Shown: one piece after another, positions 37,900 through 47,756 of the stretch
How the letters are laid out: each line of letters starts with the position of its first letter
How positions within the stretch are numbered: the stretch's first letter is position 1
Source: Sphingobacteriia bacterium
Lineage (GTDB): Bacteria; Pseudomonadota; Alphaproteobacteria; Rickettsiales; 33-17
Direction of reading: 5' to 3'
DNA length: 64,000 bases
NCBI GenBank assembly: GCA_017304685.1
Contig: JAFKLR010000003.1
Coordinates: 558,001 to 622,000 of the forward strand
The notes under the pieces: model-generated
Told to the model about the DNA's origin: nothing
Database searches by the model: none
The model's input: only the letters and a program-made list of their open reading frames with translations
Position numbers and translations under genes: made by a program

Positions 37900-38817
37900 A
37901 TGAATTCAATTGAAATAAAAAATTTAGTAAAAGTTTATAAAGAAAATAATAAAGAAAAGCTTGCTCTTAAGGGAATAGATTTAAATATTCCAAAGGGTAG
38001 TTTTTTTGGCTTGTTAGGGCCAAATGGTGCGGGAAAATCAACTACTATTGATATTTTAGCGGGTCTAACAATTAAAACTTCAGGAAGTGTTAAAATATCT
38101 GGACTTGACCTTGAAAATGACTTCCTAGAAAGTCGTTATAAAATAGGTGTAGTGCCACAAGAATTGCAACTTGATACTTTCTTCACAGTAGGTGAGCTTC
38201 TTAATTATTATGCAGGTTATTACGGAATTATAAAACCGCAATACATTATTGACGAATTACTTGAGAATTTGCATCTGAAAGACAAAGTCAATACTTATAC
38301 ATACGCCTTATCTGGTGGGATGAAAAGAAGATTACTAGTTGCTAAAGCTTTAATACATCAACCAGAAATAGTTATTCTTGATGAACCTACAGCAGGAGTT
38401 GATGTTGAGCTTAGACATCAACTTTGGAATTACATAAGATTTTTAAATCAAGAAAAGAAAATTACTATTGTAATTACTACTCATTATTTAGAAGAAGCTG
38501 AAGAATTATGCGATTTATTGGCAATTATGAATGAAGGGCAGATAATTGCTTATGATACAACAAAAAATTTAATGAAAAAAAATACCATTAAATTTGTTGA
38601 ACTCGGATTAGAGAATAATTTAGATGCTATTCCTAAATTTTTAATGGATTTTGAACCGCAATTAGAGGGCACAAAGCTAACATTAAAATTGCCTGAAAAG
38701 CTAAAAATAGGGGATTTTATTAAAGATCTTGCTTCCAGTGAATTACCTATCATCGATATTGCATTTAAAGAACCTTCTTTAGAGGATGTTTTTCGTAAAC
38801 TCACAACTAAGCATTAA
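37900..38817 (+). CDS. ABC transporter ATP-binding protein, ABC-2 type
   Basis: 305 residues. Walker A is GPNGAGKST (about 39-47), the signature is LSGGMKRRLLVAKAL, and Walker B is IVILDEPTAGVD, followed by TTHYLEEAEELC. A C-terminal extension (about 215-305) is of the DrrA/CcmA-like type. Such ATPases pair with an ABC-2 membrane partner to export lipids, glycans or drugs. No permease gene is next to it; the downstream gene is SCO1, 65 bp away (38883). The substrate is unknown. Confidence 0.88.
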   Translation: MNSIEIKNLVKVYKENNKEKLALKGIDLNIPKGSFFGLLGPNGAGKSTTIDILAGLTIKTSGSVKISGLDLENDFLESRYKIGVVPQELQLDTFFTVGELLNYYAGYYGIIKPQYIIDELLENLHLKDKVNTYTYALSGGMKRRLLVAKALIHQPEIVILDEPTAGVDVELRHQLWNYIRFLNQEKKITIVITTHYLEEAEELCDLLAIMNEGQIIAYDTTKNLMKKNTIKFVELGLENNLDAIPKFLMDFEPQLEGTKLTLKLPEKLKIGDFIKDLASSELPIIDIAFKEPSLEDVFRKLTTKH

Positions 38818-38882
38818 TATTTGATTAGCTTTATTAAATAAAGCTTAATCCCAATTTGAACCAACTTATGAGATTAATTATT

Positions 38883-39449
38883 ATGAAATATAAAAATATC
38901 TTTATTTTACTTTTGCTTTTAATATTTACAAACGAACAATTTGCATGTGCTAATACAGAAGAATTAGGTAAAGAAAAATTTAACCTTATAACTAATAATG
39001 ACAAAGCTTTTAATGAAAAATCTCTTAAAGGTAAAATAAGTTTATTATATTTTGGCTTTACATTTTGCCCGGATGTTTGTCCTGCAACCCTTAATAATTT
39101 TTCTCTTGCATTAGATGAGCTTACAGATTCTGAAAAAGAAAATTTACAATTTGTTTTTATAACCGTTGATCCTAAACGCGATGATTTAAAATTAATGAAA
39201 GAATATATGACTAATTTTAATAGTAATATTATCGGTGTAACGGGTAGTGAAGAAGAAATAGATAAAATTATTAAATCATATAAGATTTATGCAGTAAAAG
39301 TCCCTAATAAAGAAAACCCTAAAAATTATACCGTTGATCATTCAACAATAATTTATATTATTGATCGTGAAGGTAAGTTTATAAGTTTCTTAGGACATGA
39401 GTCTAAACCAGAGGAAATTGTAAAAGAAATAAAAAAATATTTGAAATAG
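38883..39449 (+). CDS. SCO1/SenC-family copper protein
   Basis: 189 residues from the ATG at 38883; an upstream frame from 38856 is less likely. An N-terminal hydrophobic anchor/signal (1-22) is followed by a thioredoxin fold with the copper-binding pair Cys62-x3-Cys66 (FCPDVC) and His153 in VDHSTI. SCO1 delivers copper to the CuA centre of cytochrome c oxidase. The ligands are intact, so the cell probably has an aa3-type oxidase. Confidence 0.9.
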   Translation: MKYKNIFILLLLLIFTNEQFACANTEELGKEKFNLITNNDKAFNEKSLKGKISLLYFGFTFCPDVCPATLNNFSLALDELTDSEKENLQFVFITVDPKRDDLKLMKEYMTNFNSNIIGVTGSEEEIDKIIKSYKIYAVKVPNKENPKNYTVDHSTIIYIIDREGKFISFLGHESKPEEIVKEIKKYLK

Positions 39450-39457
39450 GTGTTTGA

Positions 39458-40600
39458 ATGTCTATAGACAATAAAGAAGCAAAAAAAAATAAAAATCGTA
39501 AAGCTTTGTTAGAAATTACAGAAGTTAATAAACAATTTCCTGGCTCTCATTATTTAACTCTGAATGATATAAATCTTTCAATTTACGAAGGTGAATTTTT
39601 TGCTCTATTAGGTCCTTCAGGATGTGGTAAAACTACTTTAATGAGATTAATTGCAGGTTTTGATGAACCAGATAATGGAAGCATTAAAATTGATGGTATT
39701 GATGTTACAAACAAGCCACCTTATGAAAGACCTGTAAACATGATGTTTCAATCATATGCGCTTTTTCCTAATATGAATGTAGAAGAAAATATTGCTTTTG
39801 GTTTAAAACAAGAAAAATTAGCAAGTAATATTATAAAAGAAAGAATAGAAGAAGTATTAGATATTGTTAAAATGAGTACTTTTAGATCAAGAAATATTCA
39901 AGATTTGTCAGGAGGGCAGCAGCAGCGTATAGCTCTTGCAAGATGTTTAGCAAAAAGACCAAAAATACTTTTATTAGATGAGCCACTCGGTGCACTTGAT
40001 TTAAAAAGCAGAGAACGTACTCAACTTGAACTTATTAATATTCAAAATTTATTAGGGGTTACCTTTGTAATGGTAACGCATAATCAGCAAGAAGCAATGG
40101 CAATGGCTAATAGAATGGCAATTATGGATAGTGGCCAAATTTTACAAGTAGGTTCACCTCAAGAGATTTACGATTATCCTAATTCAAGTTTCGTTGCGGA
40201 TTTTATAGGATCTATAAATATGCTTGATGGCGAAGTAGTGAATTTTGATGATGATAAAGATGAAACAATTATAAGACTTCCTGAGCCGCTTTCTGTGGAA
40301 GTTAAAGTAATACATCAAAATAAATTTTCGATAGGTACAAAGGTAAAATTAGGAATAAGGCCAGAAGAATTAACAATTTCAGAAGATAAAATTAATAATG
40401 AAGATAATTATTTGAAAGGAGAAATTATAGACGTTGGCTTCTTAGGAGATCAGGTAATTTATCATGCAAAATTAATTTCAGGTCAGGTAGTGACTGTAAC
40501 CGTTCCTACCGCGGCTCGCTCACGAAATAAAAATATAGTAGTGGGATCAAATGTTTACATTTCTTGGCATGATACTGATGGAATAGTACTTAGCGAATAA
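39458..40600 (+). CDS. potA: PotA-like ABC transporter ATPase
   Basis: 380 residues with Walker A GPSGCGKTT, signature LSGGQQQRIALARCLA, Walker B ILLLDEPLGALD, and a C-terminal TOBE domain (about 290-375), as in spermidine/putrescine (PotA) or related ATPases. It lies 8 bp after SCO1. The potBC permease and potD genes are not in the window, so its substrate is inferred from family likeness only. Confidence 0.82.
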   Translation: MSIDNKEAKKNKNRKALLEITEVNKQFPGSHYLTLNDINLSIYEGEFFALLGPSGCGKTTLMRLIAGFDEPDNGSIKIDGIDVTNKPPYERPVNMMFQSYALFPNMNVEENIAFGLKQEKLASNIIKERIEEVLDIVKMSTFRSRNIQDLSGGQQQRIALARCLAKRPKILLLDEPLGALDLKSRERTQLELINIQNLLGVTFVMVTHNQQEAMAMANRMAIMDSGQILQVGSPQEIYDYPNSSFVADFIGSINMLDGEVVNFDDDKDETIIRLPEPLSVEVKVIHQNKFSIGTKVKLGIRPEELTISEDKINNEDNYLKGEIIDVGFLGDQVIYHAKLISGQVVTVTVPTAARSRNKNIVVGSNVYISWHDTDGIVLSE

Positions 40601-40601
40601 T

Positions 40602-41216
40602 TTATTTTCTAAATTCCATATTTTTGTTAATTTGCTCACCCATTGGGCTTAAGACAATTTTACAAATTTTAGAATTATATCCTTTTATATCATTTTGAAA
40701 ACTTATAAGGGTGTTTTTAAGCTCATTATTATCAGTTGAGTTAAGAGCGTTGGTTAAATTTAAATGAAATTGTTTGAGTTTAAGTTTTTCTTCAAAACTG
40801 ATTTCTTCACTTCTTAAATATTCAATACGGTCCAGAAAATTTTCTAAGCGTTGGCAAATTATATAAGCTACATTACCAAGTTTATTTTCAGGATTAATAT
40901 CTTTGAATTTTAATGAAAAATCTATTCCAAATTGCTCGTTTGAATCTTTTTTTAAAGTTTGATTAGAATTTAAATTTAGTTTTTTACCCTTTAAATCCTT
41001 TTCAATATCCTTTGAAATATCTATAAAAGCTAAATAGGAGGAAATAATAAAACATAATAATATAACAGGTATTGCTATAATAGCTGGAATAAAAATAGCT
41101 AAAATAAAGCCTAAAGCTATTGGTAAAGCAGTTTTTAAAACTTTTAAAATAGGGAAAAGGTTATTTTCATAAAAGCTAGCGCCTTTATTTTGTGTAGTAG
41201 AATTAAATTTTACCAT
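40602..41216 (-). CDS. Hypothetical protein with paired hydrophobic helices
   Basis: 204 residues. Residues about 21-65 are one long hydrophobic block with a Pro/Ala-rich middle, likely two membrane helices in a hairpin. The remaining 135 residues are soluble, helical and Lys/Asn-rich. This bilobed layout resembles Chlamydia inclusion-membrane (Inc) proteins in shape only. No signal peptide. It ends one base after the potA-like gene and is divergent from gatC. Confidence 0.65.
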   Translation of the reverse strand: MVKFNSTTQNKGASFYENNLFPILKVLKTALPIALGFILAIFIPAIIAIPVILLCFIISSYLAFIDISKDIEKDLKGKKLNLNSNQTLKKDSNEQFGIDFSLKFKDINPENKLGNVAYIICQRLENFLDRIEYLRSEEISFEEKLKLKQFHLNLTNALNSTDNNELKNTLISFQNDIKGYNSKICKIVLSPMGEQINKNMEFRK

Positions 41217-41311
41217 TTTGCTAACTAATAATAATATTACAGAATAATTAAAATATTAACATAAATATTTTTTATGTGCAATACCTATATTAATGAAAAT
41301 TAAGTTAAAAC

Positions 41312-41340
41312 TTGACTTAATTTAAAAAACTTGATAGTGT
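41312..41340 (+). promoter_or_regulatory. Sigma-70-type promoter for gatCAB
   Basis: TTGACT (41312-41317), a 17-nt spacer and TAGTGT (41335-41340), ending 15 nt before the gatC start. Confidence 0.4.
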
Positions 41341-41355
41341 AGTTATCCCAAAAAA

Positions 41356-41661
41356 ATGGTAAAAAATATGTCAAATATTAGTGAAAAAGAAGTTTATAAA
41401 ATAGCTAAACTTGCTCGTATAAGAATAAGAAATGATGAGCATGCTCAAAAATTAGCAAAGGAATTATCAAGCATTTTTACTGTAATTGATGAATTGCAAC
41501 CTTTAGACGTTTCAAATGTTCCAGTAACTATTAATGTTATAGAAACTACTCAACCAATGAGAGAAGATATAGTTAAAGAAGGAAATATCACGGATAAAAT
41601 ACTTAAAAATGCTCCAAGCGCAGAATTTGATTGTTTCACAGTACCAAAGGTAATAGAATAA
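41356..41661 (+). CDS. gatC: Aspartyl/glutamyl-tRNA amidotransferase subunit C
   Basis: 101 residues of the GatC family. It has the helical start VYKIAKLARIRI, and the C-terminal QPMREDIVKEG motif that wraps GatA. GatCAB turns Glu-tRNA-Gln into Gln-tRNA-Gln. The stop (TAA, 41659-41661) overlaps the gatA ATG by one base. The ATG at 41356 is used here; Met at 41368 is possible. Confidence 0.95.
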   Translation: MVKNMSNISEKEVYKIAKLARIRIRNDEHAQKLAKELSSIFTVIDELQPLDVSNVPVTINVIETTQPMREDIVKEGNITDKILKNAPSAEFDCFTVPKVIE

Positions 41662-43133
41662 TGAGTTTAATAGATTTAACCATAGTTGAAGCTAAAGAAA
41701 AGCTTTTAAAAAAGGAAATTTCTGTAAAAGAATTAATTGAAGCTCACATTAAACAAGCAGAAAAATTAAAAAACCTTAACGCATTTGTGTTAGAAACCTT
41801 TGAACAAGCATTTAATAAAGCAGAAGTTTCTCAACAAAAAATTACAAGTGGAAACCCAAGATTACTTGAAGGCATACCAGTTGCTGTTAAAGATTTATTT
41901 TGTACAGAAAATGTTAGAACTACTGCATGTTCTAACATTTTGAAAAATTATGTTCCACAATACGAGTCAACGGTTAGCGCAAAGTTTTTTGAAAATGGTG
42001 CTATAATGCTTGGTAAAACAAATATGGATGATACTGCTATGGGATCATCTAATTTAACCAGCTGTTTTGGGCCTTGTGAAAACCCGTGGAGAGGACAATC
42101 AAATCCTAATGAGAAATTAGTACCGGGTGGATCATCAGGTGGTTCCGCAATCGCTGTTTCTTCAAGAATGGCTATGGCAGCTCTTGGAAGTGATACAGGT
42201 GGTTCAATTCGCCAACCTGCTTCTTTTACAGGAAGTGTAGGTATTAAACCGAGTTATGGAAGATGCTCTCGCTATGGAATGATAGCGTATTCAAGTTCTC
42301 TTGACCAAGCTGGCGTATTTACTCGTACTGTGAGCGATGCAGCTTTAGCATTGGAAGCAATTATGGGAAGTGACGAATTTGATTCAACTGTATTAAATAA
42401 CCCTGTACCTAGATTATCACAAATTCAATATTCAGAGTTAAAAGGCTTAAGAGTTGGAATTCCGAAAGAATATCATAATGATATGGTAGCTAAAGAAATT
42501 ACCGATTTATGGCAACAAGGTGCTGATTGGTTAAGACAACATGGTGCAGAAATAGTTGAAATATCTTTACCGCATACAAGATACGCATTACCAGTATATT
42601 ACATAGTAGCTCCAGCAGAAGCTTCAACGAATTTAGCGCGTTATGATGGTGTTAGATATGGACATAGAACAAGTGAAACTGTTCAAAATATTAATGATTT
42701 ATACGAATTAACAAGGGCTGAAGGTTTTGGTGAAGAGGTTCAAAGGCGTATATTAGTAGGAACATTTGTGCTTTCTTCTGAAAAAATAAGTAGTTATTTT
42801 CAAAAAGCTCAAAAGGTTAGAACTCTTGTAATTCAGGATTTTAAAGAAGCATTTAGCAAAGTTGATGTTATCCTTACACCAACTGCTTTATCCGCAGCTT
42901 TCAGTATGGATGCTAAGCTCGATCCTGTAAGCATGTATTTAAATGACGTGTATACAATACCTGCAAGTCTCGCTGGACTTCCATGTGTTTCTATACCTGC
43001 TACTTTAAGTAATAATGGATTACCTTTAGGATTACAGTTAATTGCAAAACACTTAGATGAAGAAACTCTAATTAAAGCTAGTTTAGCTTTAGAAAAGGCA
43101 GCAAATTTCAAATATAAACCAAATACAATATAA
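41661..43133 (+). CDS. gatA: Aspartyl/glutamyl-tRNA amidotransferase subunit A
   Basis: 490 residues from the ATG at 41661. It is an amidase-signature enzyme with the Lys/Ser/Ser triad: Lys in GIPVAVKDLF, the cis-Ser in PGGSSGGSA, and Ser in GSDTGGSIRQPAS. It releases ammonia from glutamine and feeds it to GatB. The frame open further upstream (to 41631) only repeats the gatC 3' end. One-base overlap with gatC gives coupled translation. Confidence 0.96.
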   Translation: MSLIDLTIVEAKEKLLKKEISVKELIEAHIKQAEKLKNLNAFVLETFEQAFNKAEVSQQKITSGNPRLLEGIPVAVKDLFCTENVRTTACSNILKNYVPQYESTVSAKFFENGAIMLGKTNMDDTAMGSSNLTSCFGPCENPWRGQSNPNEKLVPGGSSGGSAIAVSSRMAMAALGSDTGGSIRQPASFTGSVGIKPSYGRCSRYGMIAYSSSLDQAGVFTRTVSDAALALEAIMGSDEFDSTVLNNPVPRLSQIQYSELKGLRVGIPKEYHNDMVAKEITDLWQQGADWLRQHGAEIVEISLPHTRYALPVYYIVAPAEASTNLARYDGVRYGHRTSETVQNINDLYELTRAEGFGEEVQRRILVGTFVLSSEKISSYFQKAQKVRTLVIQDFKEAFSKVDVILTPTALSAAFSMDAKLDPVSMYLNDVYTIPASLAGLPCVSIPATLSNNGLPLGLQLIAKHLDEETLIKASLALEKAANFKYKPNTI

Positions 43134-43147
43134 ACTAAGGTACGTAA

Positions 43148-44581
43148 ATGAATTCTGAATGGGAAATAGTAATAGGTCTTGAAGTTCACGCTCAAGTTAC
43201 CTCAAATGCAAAATTATTTTCAAGCGCTTCAACTAAATTTGGAGCAGAACCAAATTCTCAGGTTTCTTTTATCGATGCAGCAATGCCTGGTATGTTACCT
43301 AAGTTAAATAAATTTTGTGTTGAGCAAGCGGTAAAAACAGGATTAGGGTTAAATGCAGAAATTAATCTTGAATCTAGATTTGATCGTAAGAATTACTTTT
43401 ACCCGGATTTACCTCAAGGGTATCAAATCACTCAATTTTTTAAGCCAATTGTTGATAAAGGATATATAAATATTAGGCTTAATGATGGCAGTCATAAAAA
43501 AGTTGGAATTCATCATATCCATTTAGAGCAAGATGCTGGAAAAAGTTTACATGATCAAAGCCCGCGCCATACTTTTATTGACTTAAATAGAGCGGGGGTG
43601 GCTTTAATGGAAATAGTTTCTGAACCCGACATGAGATCGGCTGAAGAAGCTGCAGAATATATGAAAAAACTTAGAGCTATACTTCGTTATCTTGGTACAT
43701 GTGACGGTGATATGGAAAAAGGCTCATTAAGATGTGATGCTAACGTTTCTGTCCGTAAAAAAGGAGCACCTTTAGGCACACGTTGTGAAATTAAAAACCT
43801 GAACTCAATTCGTTTTATTATGAAAGCAATTGAGTATGAAGCAGAAAGACAAATTCAAGTAATTGAATCTGGGGGAACAATAGACCAAGAAACAAGATTG
43901 TTTGATACGACTACTGGCGAAACTCGTACAATGCGTTCTAAAGAAGATGCGCTTGATTACCGTTATTTCCCTGACCCTGATTTATTACCTATAAAACTAA
44001 CTAGCGATTATATCGAAAACTTACGTAAAAGTTTACCTGAATTACCTGATCAAAAAGTTAAGAGATATACAGAACAATTAGGATTAACTGAATATGATGC
44101 TGAAGTTTTAACTTCAGATAAAACCTTTGCTGATTATTTTGAAGAAGTTATTAAAGAAGTAAATGAGCCAAAACTTGCAGCAAATTGGATTATGGCTGAA
44201 CTCTTTGGGAGACTTAATAAAGCTGGTATTGAAATTACTGATTCGAAAATTTCTGCTAAATCCTTTGCAAAATTAATTAAATTAATGGCTACTGATGTTA
44301 TTTCAGGCAAAATTGCGAAGCAAGTTATTGATATAATGTTTGAAACAGGAAGAGATGCAGAAGAAATTGTTGAGACAGAAAATTTAAAGCAAGTTACTGA
44401 TACCGGTGAAATTGAAAAGGTTATTGATGAAGTGCTCGCTTCAAATCAAGACAAAGTAGCTGAATATAAATCTGGAAAAGATAAGTTATTTGGTTTTTTT
44501 GTTGGTCAAGTAATGAAAGCTTCAGGTGGCAAAGTTAACCCAGACATAGTAAATAAAATTCTTAAAGATAAATTATCTTAA
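43148..44581 (+). CDS. gatB: Aspartyl/glutamyl-tRNA amidotransferase subunit B
   Basis: 477 residues with the GatB start [24 protein letters not shown], the kinase/amidase core with [12 protein letters not shown] (about 120-131), and the C-terminal YqeY-like domain (about 330-477). It phosphorylates Glu-tRNA and accepts the ammonia from GatA. It ends the gatCAB operon. Its last 4 bp overlap the convergent orphan. Confidence 0.96.
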   Translation: MNSEWEIVIGLEVHAQVTSNAKLFSSASTKFGAEPNSQVSFIDAAMPGMLPKLNKFCVEQAVKTGLGLNAEINLESRFDRKNYFYPDLPQGYQITQFFKPIVDKGYINIRLNDGSHKKVGIHHIHLEQDAGKSLHDQSPRHTFIDLNRAGVALMEIVSEPDMRSAEEAAEYMKKLRAILRYLGTCDGDMEKGSLRCDANVSVRKKGAPLGTRCEIKNLNSIRFIMKAIEYEAERQIQVIESGGTIDQETRLFDTTTGETRTMRSKEDALDYRYFPDPDLLPIKLTSDYIENLRKSLPELPDQKVKRYTEQLGLTEYDAEVLTSDKTFADYFEEVIKEVNEPKLAANWIMAELFGRLNKAGIEITDSKISAKSFAKLIKLMATDVISGKIAKQVIDIMFETGRDAEEIVETENLKQVTDTGEIEKVIDEVLASNQDKVAEYKSGKDKLFGFFVGQVMKASGGKVNPDIVNKILKDKLS

Positions 44582-45081
44582 AGAATTACTTCAAATGAAG
44601 TTAGTTTTCTATCGGTAAAATCTGAGGTATTATAATTTAACCTGTAATTCTCGCATGTATCTTTTATTATATGTTTTTTATTATTTAAACAATGAATAAA
44701 CTTCATAAGAATACAGGTTACAATTAAGAAATTTTCATTGGTAACACTTAGTTTTTGTTTTTTAAGTTCTAATATTAATAAAATAATTTCAGTAGGAAGG
44801 TATTTAAATATTAGAGGACGTAAAGAACATTTTTCATTAAGCTTTAAGTGAGTATATTTATCAACTTTATCAAGAAAATCATTAAATAGATTGCCAAATT
44901 TTTCAATAAATTTGTTTTCCTTTAGGATTAATTCTTGGGAATAATGGTTAAAGTTCTTAGTTGGTATATTAAAAATAAAAATAGAATTTTTTGAACTCTG
45001 TAATAGCTTGGTTAAATTAATTTCTTTTCCTACTAATACTTTTTGTTGTTCAAGATTCTGTCTAAAATTTGAGATTAACAT
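44578..45081 (-). CDS. Hypothetical protein with F-box-like segment
   Basis: 167 residues, helical, with no signal peptide. Residues 88-109 contain [14 protein letters not shown], a run resembling the first helices of an F-box (Leu-Pro then spaced Ile/Leu). The following residues ([21 protein letters not shown]) could form the next helices. This is by-eye likeness and may be chance. It is followed, in the minus direction, by the gatB end. The upstream neighbour (45248-45826) is another orphan with very basic motifs. Confidence 0.55.
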   Translation of the reverse strand: MLISNFRQNLEQQKVLVGKEINLTKLLQSSKNSIFIFNIPTKNFNHYSQELILKENKFIEKFGNLFNDFLDKVDKYTHLKLNEKCSLRPLIFKYLPTEIILLILELKKQKLSVTNENFLIVTCILMKFIHCLNNKKHIIKDTCENYRLNYNTSDFTDRKLTSFEVIL

Positions 45082-45247
45082 ATAATTAATATTGTTTAGT
45101 TAATATTTAATTAATATATAATATTAAATTTTTTACCTTTTGTAAATATAGTTTAATATTATATATATAGATATGTTAACTACCAAACTTATATAATGAC
45201 GTATTACTTATATTATGAAAATTTATAACTCTCGGTTTATTTTCTTC

Positions 45248-45826
45248 TTATATATCAATTTTTATACTCTTAATAAGATCTGTTAATAATTTCATTTCAT
45301 CTTTTTCAGCTTTTATAATTTCAATAGTTTCTCTATAAGAGGTTTGAGATTTAATGCTTATAAAATTAGCTCTATTAGGTTCTCCTTCCTCTTTTTTTTC
45401 AGTAGAATTAGCTTGAAGATTTATATTAGGAAGAGAAGAAACTCTTCTAATTGGAGTAGGTCTAATGTTAGTAATAACACTCCCAATACCTTTGTTAATC
45501 TCTTCTTTTAAGTAAATTTTTAATGAATTGAAGCTATTCACAAGTTTATTTAAAAACTGCCCTAATATTTCAGTATTTTTCTCTATCTTATTTGTTAAAG
45601 TAGAAAATTCATTAGGGGAAAGATTTGTATTATTAAAATTATTAGATAAGGGAAGGCTAAAAATAGTTTCATTTCCTTTAAATTTTTTTTGGATATGCTC
45701 TTTATTATCTTTATTTTCCGCCTTACGTTTTTTTTGATTGTAAGTTTTATTTTCTTCTGATCCTGTTTTAGTTTTTTTATATTTAACTTCTGTGACTTCG
45801 TGAGCTTCCGATTTACGTTTTGTCAT
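45248..45826 (-). CDS. Hypothetical low-complexity protein with NLS-like basic clusters
   Basis: 192 residues. The first 55 hold repeated Lys/Arg clusters: TKRKSE at the start, KYKKTKT (about 16-22), KKRKAE (about 32-37) and KKFKG (about 47-51). The spacing resembles classical nuclear localisation signals. The middle is a Leu/Asn helix (coiled-coil-like, 75-110) and the end is polar. No signal peptide or membrane helix. A nuclear-targeted host effector is one reading; a nucleic-acid-binding bacterial protein is another. Function unknown. Confidence 0.6.
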   Translation of the reverse strand: MTKRKSEAHEVTEVKYKKTKTGSEENKTYNQKKRKAENKDNKEHIQKKFKGNETIFSLPLSNNFNNTNLSPNEFSTLTNKIEKNTEILGQFLNKLVNSFNSLKIYLKEEINKGIGSVITNIRPTPIRRVSSLPNINLQANSTEKKEEGEPNRANFISIKSQTSYRETIEIIKAEKDEMKLLTDLIKSIKIDI

Positions 45827-45935
45827 ATTTTACCTATTTAGGTTATTAATATAATTTATACATATAAAAATATTTCATTTAAAAAAAATGTAAATTAATG
45901 TAATTATAAATTATATTAATCTTATAGTTTTACCT

Positions 45936-46778
45936 ATGAATAATTTTCTTAGAATATTTGGTTTTGGTTACACTGCTAAATACTTAGCTAAAATTTTACC
46001 TGATAATTTTAAAGTTGATGGTTCTAATACTGGAACTAACGAAAATGGGTTTGTTTTTAATCCACCGACAGAAGTAGAAAATTTAGATTTTAGTGAAGTA
46101 ACTCATATATTAATCACTATTCCTCCTGATCAGGATGGAGATTTAGTATATGAATATTATAACAAACAAATAATGAATGAAGCTAAAAAACTTAAATGGA
46201 TTGGATATATTTCTACAACTGGAGTATATGGTGATTATCAAGGTAACTGGGTTGATGAAACTTCAGAATTAAGAGCTAATGATGTACTATCACTAAACAG
46301 AATTAAAGCTGAAAACCAATGGCTAGAATTTGGTAAACATAATGCTAATCTTTCTATAAATATTTTTAGAGTAGCAGGTATTTACGGACCTAATCGCTCG
46401 ATTGTAGAAAAAGTTATTAATGATAACTATAAAATTATTAAAAAAGAGGGGCAATATTTTAGTAGAATTCATGTAGAAGATATTGCAAATATTATTTTAA
46501 AAACCATGGCAAATTACAAAACTGAAATTTATAATTTAGCAGATGATTTACCAACTTCACCCGAAGAGCCATATTTATATTTAATTCAGAAGTTAAACAA
46601 AACTACCCCGGAAATTTATAACTTTAATGAAATTGCTTTAAATGATATGTTAAAACACTTTTTTAATTCAAGTAAGAAAGTAAATAATAATAAAATAAAA
46701 GAAATTTTAAATATTAAATTGAAATACCCAAGCTATCAGCATGGATTTGATGAAATTTTAAAACTATATCAAAAATAA
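45936..46778 (+). CDS. NAD-dependent epimerase/dehydratase-like SDR protein
   Basis: 280 residues of the extended short-chain dehydrogenase type. The NAD loop is FGFGYTAKYLA (about 8-18), then ITIPPDQDGD, YISTTGVYGDYQG, and FRVAGIYGPNRS (the family's typical end of the cofactor domain). The usual Tyr-x3-Lys of active epimerases is not clear, so the activity is uncertain; YeeZ-like proteins share this layout. It lies 33 bp upstream of the glycosyltransferase gene. Confidence 0.75.
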   Translation: MNNFLRIFGFGYTAKYLAKILPDNFKVDGSNTGTNENGFVFNPPTEVENLDFSEVTHILITIPPDQDGDLVYEYYNKQIMNEAKKLKWIGYISTTGVYGDYQGNWVDETSELRANDVLSLNRIKAENQWLEFGKHNANLSINIFRVAGIYGPNRSIVEKVINDNYKIIKKEGQYFSRIHVEDIANIILKTMANYKTEIYNLADDLPTSPEEPYLYLIQKLNKTTPEIYNFNEIALNDMLKHFFNSSKKVNNNKIKEILNIKLKYPSYQHGFDEILKLYQK

Positions 46779-46811
46779 TAAATATCTAAGAAAATAATGA
46801 GGAAAAGATAA

Positions 46812-47756
46812 ATGATGCTTTCAGTTGTAGTACCTATATATAATGAGCGTGAAAATATTAAGCCTATGATAGAAGCTTTAAAATCCAATTTAAATAAGTA
46901 TGATTATGAAATTATATTTGTAGATGATGGTTCAATAGATGGAACTATTGAAGAAGTAGAATCTCATTTAGATCAAAAAACAAAGTTAATTCAGTTATCT
47001 AGAAATTTTGGCCAAACCTCAGCGATGGCTGCAGGGATTGCAAGTGCAAATGGTGAATATATAGTTACGCTTGATGGTGATTTACAAAATGACCCTTCAG
47101 ATATTCCAATGATGTTAGATAAATTAATTACTAATAAAGTTGATATGGTTGCAGGTAGAAGAGCCAACAGACGTGATGGCGCACTACTTAGAAAATTTCC
47201 AAGTAAAGTTGCTAATTTTATAATTAGGAAAATTAGTGGTGTTGATTTAAAAGATTATGGTTGCACTTTAAAAGTTTTTAAACGCGATTTAGCTGTAAAA
47301 TTAGACTTATACGGTGAATTACATAGATTTATTCCTATCTTAGCCCATATGAAGGGTGGAAAAATTTTAGAAGTTGATGTTAAGCATCATTCAAGACAAT
47401 TTGGTAAATCTAAATATGGTATTGGTAGAACAATGAAGGTGGTAAGTGATTTGTTCTTAATGATGTTTATGCTTAAATATCGTCAAAAGCCTATGCATCT
47501 CTTTGGAACTTTAGGGGTAGGTTCTCTTTCAATATCATTTTTAATTGCCATTTATTTATTCTTTCTAAAAATTATTGGTCAATCTATTACAGATAAACCT
47601 TTATTTTATTTGTTCATTATTCTTGTAATAGCTTCATTACAGTTAATTACTACAGGTTTTTTAGCAGAACTTGTTATGAGAACATATTATGAATCTCAAA
47701 ATAAGAAACCGTATGAAATAGCAAGGAAATTAGGCAAGTTTGATAATGACGCTTAA
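46812..47756 (+). CDS. Polyprenyl-phosphate glycosyltransferase (GT2, ArnC/DPM-like)
   Basis: 314 residues. A GT2 domain (about 1-215) with VVPIYNERENI, DDGSIDGT, GDLQND (DxD) and the acceptor-side LHRFIPIL. Two C-terminal membrane helices (about 235-300) mark the undecaprenyl/dolichyl-phosphate sugar transferase group. It transfers a sugar from a nucleotide onto a lipid carrier on the inner face of the membrane. The next gene overlaps it by 11 bp. Confidence 0.9.
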   Translation: MMLSVVVPIYNERENIKPMIEALKSNLNKYDYEIIFVDDGSIDGTIEEVESHLDQKTKLIQLSRNFGQTSAMAAGIASANGEYIVTLDGDLQNDPSDIPMMLDKLITNKVDMVAGRRANRRDGALLRKFPSKVANFIIRKISGVDLKDYGCTLKVFKRDLAVKLDLYGELHRFIPILAHMKGGKILEVDVKHHSRQFGKSKYGIGRTMKVVSDLFLMMFMLKYRQKPMHLFGTLGVGSLSISFLIAIYLFFLKIIGQSITDKPLFYLFIILVIASLQLITTGFLAELVMRTYYESQNKKPYEIARKLGKFDNDA

